Origin: Lingula anatina
Lineage: Eukaryota > Brachiopoda > Lingulata > Lingulida > Lingulidae
Direction: 5' to 3'
Length of the DNA stretch: 64,000 bases
Assembly (NCBI RefSeq): GCF_001039355.2
Contig: NW_019775861.1
Span: forward strand, 1 to 64,000
A program made the position numbers and the translations under genes. The stretch's first letter is position 1. Each line of letters opens with the position of its first letter. Positions 23,301 through 33,100 of this stretch are shown here, piece by piece. The notes below the pieces were generated by a model that saw only the letters and a list, made by a program, of their open reading frames with translations, did no database searches and had not been told where the DNA came from.

Positions 23301-25629
23301 GTATGTAATGTGGCATCTTATATTTAAGTGTAAAATTCAAAAATTTTTAAAAGTTTGAAAGTTGTTTAGGATTGTTTCCATTGTCTTTATTTCATGGACT
23401 AAATGTTAAAATGATGATAAATATAAACAAATTTACTTTTCTTCACCATATTATTATTTTAAGTTCATGTTCAAAAAAGCTATGACTGTGTCTGACACAG
23501 TAAACTATGTGTGAACTTTTGAATAATATTTTTTCAATTTCTTCCAGTGTGGAACAGTTCATGCACATAGCTGGACAGGGAACATCAAATGTGTGTCTTC
23601 ACTTCAGGGCAACATAGAGCTCAAGACAGGGAATGGGGGGGTAAGAGCACTATTCTCCATATTCATGTGTGTTTTTGATTTGCCTTCCGTCTTTCATGAA
23701 AAATGTTAAAATTGTACACAAATGGAGAGTGCTGACACTGGTTTTGGCTACTTCATTCAATTGATAAGCATGTTATTATATTATAGCTGTATAATTAAGA
23801 TCTTGCATATCGATTTTTCATGGCATTTCCAGTATGAAACTTTCTCTTGTAATTCATCTTTATTTTAGCAAAGCATTGCAAATTAGGAGACATTTTACCA
23901 TTGTTCCTCTTTGTTACTGAAAAATTTCCTTTTTTTCTAAAAATTATCTTAGGCCATCAAAGCAGACAAACTTCAGGGTCAACATGTTCAGTGTAAAACA
24001 CAGGATGGCACCATCCAGGTCAAATCAGTCTATGCAGACGATGCCAACTTCTGGTCACAAAGTGGCGCCATCTATCTTGGCAGTGTACATGGAAGCACTG
24101 TAGTAGACATACACAATAAGGGAGATGTCAAAATCGGTAAGTATTTTTTCCAGTGCCGTGTGTGTGTTACGGCATACAAACAACATGCCTTGCACCTTGA
24201 TTTGTTTACATTTTCGCTAATAACCTGATAAAAAAAAGTATGCAGTCATTCCCATGTTAACAAAGCTTAATCACAAGTTTTCATTTTGTTTTAATTTTTG
24301 TAAAAAAAAAATGAATGAACATTGTTAAAAGTTTTAAAGTTTTAGTATTACCAGACATATCAATATACACACAGTCAGGGCAACCTATCCCTGTTCCAGA
24401 TTCACTGGATGGCAGCCTGAATGCCCTTATGAAAGAAGGTAATCTTGCTGCCCACATCACCAGACATGAAGAGGTAACAGTAAGGACAGGCAAAGGTAAC
24501 TGTCTTGTCATTTGGTGGGAAAGTCATTTAAAGTTCCAGTCAAAAATCACATTCTTGTAACAAAGAAGTTTCTGTTTTGTGATCAAAAAAGGTTCAATGT
24601 ACATGTAGTTAATACACAGGTTAGTGCCTAGTTGTGTACCACTGTTTGGACATGCCCTGAGTGTTTCACACCTTGCTGTCCTGCCTTTGTGGTCAGTGTG
24701 CAAATCAAGAATGGGACTATTTAGCCACATGGAAACACATAAACACCAGTAGAAAATTGTTCCTTGATTTGAGGCACTACCAGTATTCGGACACGAGGGA
24801 GGAGGCAACTTTGGCTTTTGGGAATAACATACCCTAGCTACAGATCTAGAGCTGAGAAAACAAAAAATGGCTGGACTTCAGGGAGATATATAACTCTGGG
24901 CTCTAATCCTGCAATGTTCCGCAACCCCATTCCGTCACCCATTCACAAGATTGTGATATTGAACATACCCGGTACAACCAAAATTATATTATTCCAGCCA
25001 AATTTATAAGAAGTGAGATTATGTATATGTGATACCATTTTCTGTATTACAGGTGACATCTCTTTAGACCTTCCTGTCAGTGCTAACACCACTCTCGAGT
25101 TGTTGGGGAGTCAAGTGGAGGTGGACAAGGCACTCTCTGTGGAGAACGTGGAGGAAAAAAAGGAAGGGAATCTGACAAAATTTACCGGTAGGCATAGAAG
25201 TCACTGTTGTTATATTATTCAAAATTGTTTTTAGAATTATTCTTCATTTGGCCCACTGATCTTTTTTTGTTTCCAGTATTTCTTAGCATTTGTCAAAACC
25301 TCACTACTTGAGTTGGTGATATTACAATACTAAGGAATGAAATAGCATAATTGGTAAATAATGTTTTGTAGTTACTTATTTTAACAATATATGACGCCCC
25401 ACATTTTTTATGGGGTGAACACTTTATACATATGTAAAACTATAAAACAGACATTAACTTATTTGAAATTGGGAATACAATACATCTGTTTCTCAAATGA
25501 AGAAATTTTTATTTTGTAGGCAAGATGAACTCCAGTGGAAAAGGCAGTGTCAAGTCAGAAGCACGCGATGGGAAAATTGTTGTCACTGCTAAAGATTGGT
25601 TTGAATCCCTCAATCTGAGTAAAAAGTGA
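20359..25629 (+). CDS. FAM185A: FAM185A-like protein
   Basis: Nine exons join in frame: 20359-20470, 21433-21554, 22077-22326, 23173-23282, 23548-23640, 23953-24136, 24355-24495, 25053-25187 and 25520-25629 (TGA), giving 418 residues. The product matches the FAM185A family by its DUF4097-like strand repeats: WSHDVHPFGRLIINVPFNVK near the N-terminus, then repeated 'G.I.(L/V)' units (NTQNGDTLLKNL, SGAIYLGSVHGS, GKGDISLDLPVSANTTLELLG) and a C-terminal WFESLNLSKK. This predicts a beta-solenoid-like fold; molecular function is unknown. The N-terminus from 20359 (MAGVSCALRAASQHLFKYG) is basic and lacks acidic residues, compatible with mitochondrial import, which is inference. An alternative in-frame ATG at 20302 would add 19 residues. 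The first intron appears to use a GC donor (TTG|GCAAGT), the only choice that keeps phase with exon two. Confidence 0.88.
21238..21268. repeat. TTTA microsatellite in FAM185A intron 1
   Basis: Short TTTA/ATTT run. Confidence 0.8.
22420..22695. mobile_element. MITE-like inverted-repeat element in FAM185A intron 3
   Basis: The left part (GGATCAGTCCATCTCC, then GCTTTCAGCTCAAGCGG) has a loose inverted match on the right (GGAGATAGTTTGATC, preceded by GCAATTAAGCTAAAATC), ending in words like 'gggtctgggaatggt'. A related copy is at 30655-30905. The arms are imperfect and target-site duplications were not resolved. Confidence 0.55.
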
Positions 25630-26860
25630 ACACATAAAATTATCCTCTCGCTCAATGTAGGATCACATTGAAAATAGCGTGGAATTTATTCTGATGGGAA
25701 CTCTTTTGAGATTAGAACTATTATTGCCAGAAATAATGTTTTCAGTTGAAAGGGATGAATTCAGATAGGGTTTAGGAATTACTTGTAGTTTGAATCTTCC
25801 CTGAATAAGGTTTTAAGTGTAAAATATTATTTATTTATTTATTTTTCTACTTTCCTATAAAAACAAATCCCAATTTATTAAAACCAGATTATGGAGATTT
25901 TGCAGCAATGGACATGGGGTGTCAAACAGAGCCGTTTATCTAGAAGCCCCAGAATCGGCCCCTGCTAGATTTTTCTGTCTGATTGAATCTTTTTGCTGCT
26001 GGAACATCTTGATATTTGTACCAAAATCAAATCTAAAAAGGCAGAAGTCACAGCATGCAGATGTATATAGACCATTCTATCAGAACCTGGCAGGTTTTTT
26101 TATGAGTGTACTCTGGGTATTTAAATATCTTGAATAACATGAGCCAAAACATGTAGACCATTTTATCAGGTCCTGGTGGGTAACAAGTGTGCACTTAATA
26201 TCTAATTGTTTTGTTTTTCAACTCTGTATCCCAGAAAAAAAATGTGTTTGATAGACAACAGTTATCTCAGGTTTTATCTGTCTAATTACTTCAGATACAC
26301 TCCAAAACAGAGTATCGGGATAGGATGTATAGATGTATGAGACAATACTAGTATATATGCTGGCAGAAAATATCTGAAAGATGACCTGGTTGGTGTGCCT
26401 GAAATGAGAAATGCACTGCAATACAATGAAACACGGTACAATACGCTAGAAAAAAAGGAGTCCAGTCACAAGTTAACACAGGAAACATTCTTTCCCAACT
26501 AAATAGGGCGATATAAAAAAATTAATTGGTAGGTAATTGATATTTTTGATAAAACCTAACATATTGGCATGACTTGATTATCATTGGGCCGAATGCCATG
26601 TTAGCAAGTGGCTATTTTTGGCAATATGGCAGATGACCTGATGATAAATAATGCCAAATGGCGCATATTTTTGTGTGCAGTATTGTAGTGTATTGCGCAT
26701 TTTTGGCACACCCCCTAATCATTGATATTTTGAGATAATTTTTAAATGGTAAAGCTGTCCAAGAATTTTGTTGGTTTTATTGGCAAGAAAATATATATTG
26801 GACTTGGTAAATGATTATGATTAATTATTTCTATTATTTATTCTTGTGTGAGTGTGACTG
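25630..26860. other. FAM185A 3' flank
   Basis: No coding exon seen. Possibly a long 3' UTR, since the first clear AATAAA pair on the plus strand is near 27634 and 27647. Confidence 0.35.
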
Positions 26861-26864
26861 TTTC

Positions 26865-27515
26865 AATCCAGAAATTATACCTTTTTTAATTGGCATATCA
26901 TGATATTTTGAGTGAGTATTGGAGATGGGTTTGCCTACTGTGCTATAATTGTGTGGTAACAGGTGGACCATAATATTATACATTATTTTGTCATTAATGT
27001 GCAAGAAAGCTGGTTCTAAGTAGGGGTGTATATATATAAACGACTTCTTTTGTGTGAAGTCTGGTTTTTAATTTAACATTATTTACTTTAAAAATTATAT
27101 ATTAATATTATAATATGACTTGTAGCTCAAACTACCTGCTGCTTATGAATAACCAGAAATTATACCTTTTCCCACTTATGATTAACATGAAGTTTGGAGT
27201 ATAAATTTGAAATGAGTTTGCCTACTGTGACATATCTGTGTGGACCAAAATATAAAATATAATTTTGTCATTAGTGTCAACCTTATGTTCCATAGTATGT
27301 AGGTGTTTACTTAAACTGGGGAATACTGCAAGTGCTTCTAAGTTACAGCTGATCATGCAAGCTAGATCTACATAGAGGATATATACCGGTATAAGTAAAC
27401 AAGGTCTTTTGCGTGAAGTCTGGTGTCGACATTATGTACTTCAAAAATATTTATTGTTGTTAAAGTATGACTTGTGGTTCAAAATACCTGCTTCTTATGA
27501 ATTACCAGGTGGCTT
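26865..27515. repeat. two-copy tandem duplication (~300 bp units)
   Basis: 'ccagaaattataccttttt' at about 26870 and 'ccagaaattataccttttc' at about 27152 begin two parallel segments. Both continue with 'gtttgcctactgtg' and 'attttgtcatta', and later 'tttgtgtgaagtctggt' versus 'tttgcgtgaagtctggt' and 'atgacttgtagctcaaa' versus 'atgacttgtggttcaaa'. The copies are clearly diverged, so this is a genuine old duplication. Confidence 0.7.
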
Positions 27516-28083
27516 GATACTGTGGCTTATTAAGGCTCATATAAATCAGATATATTACAATTTTAAACCAATGGGAAAGGGAGAAGGCAGATAAGTTACC
27601 TATGAAAATGTATATACTCCAGTACATATTGAAAAATAAATACGTAATAAAGATGGTCCATTACTTAGTCAGAGATTGAAAAGTGCTTAGCCACAGATTG
27701 AAATAAAACTTCATGGATTACCCTTCTAGTGCCTTAAATACAGAAGGTAAACACAGGGAAATGCTACTGCATGGTACTAATGTACTTGTTCACTTTAAGA
27801 TAAATATATGAGAACAAAGTTTCAATACTGACATCCTAATGAACATTGATGTTAATCTGGAACTAGACATAATATGATTTTTTTTCTTTGAAAAGTATGC
27901 TACAGAATCAAAGTTCTATAGATGACTGTCAATTATGAGCATCAATTTTGATTTTCATGCCTCTTTAAATGATTTCTTTCTGTGTTATACTTTTGGCAAT
28001 TCCTTTTATTTTTTTCAATTACATTAAAAACTTTTTCCCTTTGGCAGCTGAGTACTTGTTAAAATGTGTTATTACTACACAAG

Positions 28084-29113
28084 TTAGGCCACACTTTTTT
28101 ATTTTTATGGATGACATCCTGCGCGCGCACCGATTTTCGTCCGTTCTCCAAAAAAATAAATAAATAAATAAAATCCCCCCCCCCAAGGAAGTCGGCTGTC
28201 GCAAACGTCGTAATTGAATTTGCCGGAAAATGCAATCGGTAATCCTCGGCTAATTCCGCAAGCTCCATACTGTCATTGTCGACTGCGGAAACATCCGAGT
28301 AGTTCCGAGTGCGGAAAATGAGCTTTCTGCGCATGCGTATTATCACCACGCATCTCTAGCATTTCAAAATACAAGACAATTAAAGTCATAAAGAGAACGG
28401 GGGCCGTCGTTTTGGATTGGTTTGCCATTGATATTGGACATGGAGATATCACCTTTTTACAATTATACGAAAGGCTGGCTGCAGCCAGCGATCATCGCCC
28501 GGAAAATTTCAGTGACATTCTGTCCAAAGCAGCACATACCAGGTTTTTTTTTGTAGCGAAAAAAGGGTCGACAAGAGCGTCGTGGTATTTGGTGGACTGA
28601 AGGTCGGTCAGGCCACCCGATAGTTGGCTGCTACGTGTGAGTTGAAGTAGACAAAATGGCATCGACCGAAATTATCTTTTTTAGATTTGGTAGTAGAAAG
28701 CATAGGCCTATCTTTGCTTAATTTTTTAACAATTCTGTGTTCACAATGCTGTAATTTTCTGAGAGTACAAATAAAGACACGCTGTTTATTTGATATTTAT
28801 TTTATTGATTGCTATACCAACAAAATGCATGAAATAACCTTAAATAGATTTGGTAATGACTTATTACCTTTCTACGAAGTAGGCCCTATTCACATTGCTT
28901 TAATATTTTGAGAGCATGGATAAAGACATGTTGTTAGTTTGATACATGTTTCTGTGGTAAATTAATGTTTCCAGCTGTGTACTGAAAACATAACTTTTCT
29001 TAAGCAGTTTATTATTTTTTTTTTTGGACTGTTTTTTTTTTTTTTCGCCCGCTCGCACCGGTTTTGGGGTCCCCAGAGGATGTCATCCATAAAAATAAAA
29101 AAGTGTGGCCTTA
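28084..29113. mobile_element. 1,024 bp DNA transposon-like element, 34 bp perfect inverted ends, TTA target duplication
   Basis: The element spans 28087-29110. Its left end (28087-28120, beginning GGCCACACTTTTTTA and ending GACATCCT) is the exact reverse complement of its right end (29077-29110). TTA flanks it on both sides (28084-28086, 29111-29113), the 3-base target duplication typical of PIF/Harbinger-type transposition. The interior is CpG-richer than its surroundings at 28190-28640 and contains no recognisable transposase, so it is probably non-autonomous. A small open frame at 28412-28600 has no recognised similarity. Confidence 0.75.
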
Positions 29114-29129
29114 TGGGTTAAACTAGTTA

Positions 29130-29130
29130 N
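29130..29130. other. single N, probable contig join with overlap
   Basis: About 100 bases before the N (from the T-run through 'gggttaaactagtta') are repeated almost exactly after it (to 29233). The most economical reading is two overlapping contigs placed end to end. Confidence 0.7.
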
Positions 29131-29738
29131 GGCCTTTTTTTTTTTTTTTTCGCCCGCTCGCACCGATTTTGGGGTCCCCAGAGGATGTCATCCATAAAAA
29201 TAAAAAAGTGTGGCCTTATGGGTTAAACTAGTTAGATCCTGGGTGGAGGACACGGGCTGTGTTCCTCTCTCTTTTTTGACAAATATGGCAGATTAGATTT
29301 CATCCTTTCAAAAAAAGGTTGGAAAATGGTAAAAATGTACACATACATGTACATGCACAATGCATACAGAACAATTGCACATTGAGGCCAACCAGTTCTT
29401 TTCATTTCATGCACTTCAAAAAAAAAATGCACTGATTTAAAGTTGATTTGGTATAGTGGGGTATGGGGATGCCCCATGAGATTTTACACATTTTTCCCCT
29501 ACCTCCCACCCCCATCATCCACTTCTGCCTATTCCTATTTGTCTTAATTTATTATAGTATGGTCTTGGGTGAAATAGGGCATTTTTGTTTAGAAATGCAT
29601 ATATATACATGTTGCATTGACTTTTTAAAAAATAATAAAAATTTATAAATATTGTGAGTCATTCTGCGTTTGCTGTATGTTTCTACTATAATGAGGTTAC
29701 GTCTAACTGAAATGTCCGAAAAAAGTGTAATGAGAAAG

Positions 29739-29743
29739 AAAAA
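29739..29743 (-). terminator. Pol III terminator for tRNA-Trp
   Basis: Five A on the plus strand, i.e. TTTTT on the tRNA strand, starting about ten bases after the discriminator base. Confidence 0.7.
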
Positions 29744-29752
29744 GGTTAGCAT

Positions 29753-29824
29753 TGACCCCGACGTGATTTGAACACGCAACCTTCTGATCTGGAGTCAGAC
29801 GCGCTACCGTTGCGCCACGGAGTC
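29753..29824 (-). tRNA. tRNA-Trp (CCA anticodon)
   Basis: The minus strand reads GACTCCGTGGCGCAACGGTA at its 5' end, with a full cloverleaf: seven-pair acceptor stem closing on CGGGGTC plus discriminator A, D-arm with AACGGTAGC, anticodon loop CTCCAGA giving anticodon CCA, and T-arm with GTTCAAATC. Length is 72 bases and there is no intron. A TTTTT run about ten bases downstream fits a Pol III terminator. Internal A and B boxes (TGGCGCAACGG, GTTCAAATC) are intact, so it is probably functional. Confidence 0.96.
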
Positions 29825-30146
29825 GTACTTGACATCTAGCACGAGAAATAAAGACTATAAAGTAGATTAATTCCTTTCCTTTTTGCAAATATTTATAATA
29901 ATGATTGGAATCATTATGCAAATTTTGTATTTATAATTAAATCTAAATCACTGTTTCTCATCATAGAAGTCATAAGTTGTCCACTAACGCAATTTTAATA
30001 TCAGTAACTTCAACTTCCGGTTGTCCTTGACCTCTGAATGTTGGTAAACTCACTTCATACGCTGTGATAAACAGGTTCCCGACGATAACGTAACTATGTC
30101 ACATTGTTCCCCTTAAATTGAGACAGGCAGGTAGGCTGAGGTCAAG

Positions 30147-33100
30147 ATGGGGAACACACTGGGTAAAAGTGCGGCTATCGACTTCGGAATTCAATGGTCT
30201 TGCTGGATTGTCGCCTCCCTGTTGAAGACGGAAAAGTTTTATGATCTTGCAGGTATCTGTCATCCACAACTGGACCTCACAAATCAATTTGTGTATCAGT
30301 GTACTAATTTTCAGCCCCTGGACACTTGAAGACGAATTACTAGTACACTTCATACACACTGTACTAGATAGTAGCTGTACAAGGCATGTACTTGTTCATG
30401 TCCATGTAAAAAGGTGTAGAAAAATACTCACAACTTGTCTCTGTATTTACATGTATTCCTTTAATACTACACAAAACTGTCAAAACATTTGATGAATGAA
30501 TTTTTCATTTATTCATACCTGTATAATTTATATAGCCATCTACTGTATCGGGATATGTATGTGTACACATCAATTTAAAGATGCACTTGAAGTTAAACTA
30601 ATGCCACAAAACTCAACAAAATGCCACTATGCAGTTTAACATAGTGTAACTTAGACCCCATTCCCATACCTATTCTGATCTAGCAGGATTGACCCATCTC
30701 CAAGGGGGATTTTCGCCAAATTGCATTCAACTTAAGCGGCTTAGATGTCTCTCATGCCTACTGAAGCTGCCAAACGATAGTTCATTACCTCCTAACAGCT
30801 TCAGCTAACGTGCCAGACATCAGAGCCTCTTAAGCTGAGAGCATTTTAGCAGGAAACCATTTGGAGATGGGTTGATCCCTTTGATTGATCTAGGGAACAG
30901 GGTTTTAGAGAATTACCATGAAAATGAAATTTGAACAGTATTTTCTGGTTTATTTGCAAGACCAGGAATCCATGCTCACTTTAAATGTTACTTTTACAAA
31001 AGAAACACATGCTTGTCTGTGAATTAATTATGCATACTTGCCTCTGAACAAATTGCTGAAATGCTGTAAGAATTTCTTTATATATATCCTTTTTTTTCAG
31101 CTTAAGTAAAATTCTTTGTTTTTTCTGTGCCAAATAGTTACCATCCATTTATTTGTACTATTTATTTTTAGTTTGAATCATTGACATATTTCATTCAGCT
31201 TAATTATCATTTACAAGAGACATAGGGGCCATTCAGATCGAGAAGAGCCGAGTGCTAGTAAGGCCGCAACCTAAATATGTCGGACCTACATGAAAGGAAT
31301 ACCACTAATCCTGTAATGGTCTCTCTGCCTCTCACACGCCTCCCCACGTGTCATCCCTACAGGGGCAGAATAATTATACCTAGGCCTAATTCAACTGGTC
31401 AAGATTCGACGTGTGGGAAGGTGTGTGAGAGGTGGAGAGACCATTACAGGATTACCCATTACCCATTTTCTGTGCAAGGTTTTTGTTGCAATCCCCTTTT
31501 TCCTGTCTTCTCAGGTTCTGGCACTGCTGTATTACTTACTGCTCTTTCATTGCATTGGAATCAAGAAAAGATTTTGCGTCAGAAAATTCAGAGTGGAATG
31601 GTGATAGCATGGGGTCTCAGGTACTGGTAATTGTGCTTTTTTGGTACAGATTTAATGTTTGTTGTGTGCTTCTAAGGTATTAAAGTCATAAAAACTCTTC
31701 GTTTTGGCCAAAAATTGGATTTTCCTGGAGTAAACGGCAATTTTCCCGTACTTACCAATGGTCGGCGACCCCATTCCTGCATTCAAAGTTAGTCCAGGGT
31801 TTTTTTCCTAAACGCTTGGTTTTTTGTTAAAATCTCTTAAGAGATTTTAACTGACGGAGCCCTCTCTGACATTGCATAAGTCATGCGATATCGAGCGGGG
31901 TTTTCTGATGACCTACTTAAAACCGCGGGAAAAGCAGACAACAACAACACTTTATTACAATAAAATAAGATTCATACGATATAATCGTCTTATTGCTCAG
32001 CATGCATTTATATCTACAACGTGTGCAGTTCTGGGCTTGTCGTTCTCCGACACACTACAAAAACTCGCAACTTACGTCTGAGGATTGTGTCATGCGCCTG
32101 CTATATCTTATCCCGCCACATGTTATTTTGGTCTCGAATGCACGCGAGAGTCCGCGTGATGCGCCAACATCCTTGGCAACGGATGCCTTGACGACCGGGA
32201 AGAAAGGCACCGAAAGCCCTATTGACAAGCCCTGTTGACAAGCACAGTTTTTAGTTTTACTACAATAACACAATAACAGTTTTAGTGGTGAAATGCAATA
32301 TAATATATTTCCATGTGTTGTTTAGAATGTATTTCTTGCGGAATTTTGAATCTCTTTAATATTACATACCTGCACTACATGTATTTAGTATTATTGCCAC
32401 GTGGTTATTGGGCCCATTCAGAACAACTTGATCCATGGAGTAATAGATCTGCTGGTTTATGGCCAACTCACTTGAAAGCTTGCCACATACTTCCCTTAAA
32501 GGTGCTGAATAATTTCCCTGCTGGGATTATGTGGTAAGCTTTCTAGTGGGTCGGCCATGTTTGACCGGCGGATCTGTTACTCTGCAGATCAACTTTTGCT
32601 GTGAATGCAGCAATTGTTTACTCTCTACCAGAAGTCAACTGTGTGATGACATCAATTCTGGGCAAAAAATCCTACTGGTCTCTTCTGTACAGAAACATAC
32701 ACAGCATTAGAAATATCTGGTGAAAAAAATAAATCTCCTGTTTTTGTAAAGAATGTTGTTATTCTTAATATTCTGTAGTGAAAGAGGTAGTTGTACATGT
32801 CTTTTGGCACCATAATACTGGTATGTAGAAGGGGAGAGACTTTTTGAAGGTATTTCACTCTCTTATTTTAGCCTGAGTGTGCTTAATTTGCATGAAAATT
32901 AATTGTCTTACCCCTACATCTTTAATTTACTTTTCATTGGCTAATAATTGTCTTCTTATCTCAGTATTTAGTGGTTGTTTACTGTGAATTTTGTTTCATT
33001 TCAGATTAGGCCTATTCTTATTTACCAGAGTTCTTAAAGCTGGTAAGGATCGCAGATTTAACAATGTACGAGACCATCCTCTTCGGTTCTTTGTCTACTG

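Noticed and set aside
28412-28600. 62-codon open frame inside the 1 kb element
   Set aside because: No recognisable motif, no splice or expression evidence; short enough to occur by chance. Kept only as a note in the element entry.
31277-31630. 117-codon plus-strand frame overlapping DUF1295 exon 2
   Set aside because: Its first part lies in a MITE fragment; only 31515-31620 fits the protein family, with acceptor and donor in phase.
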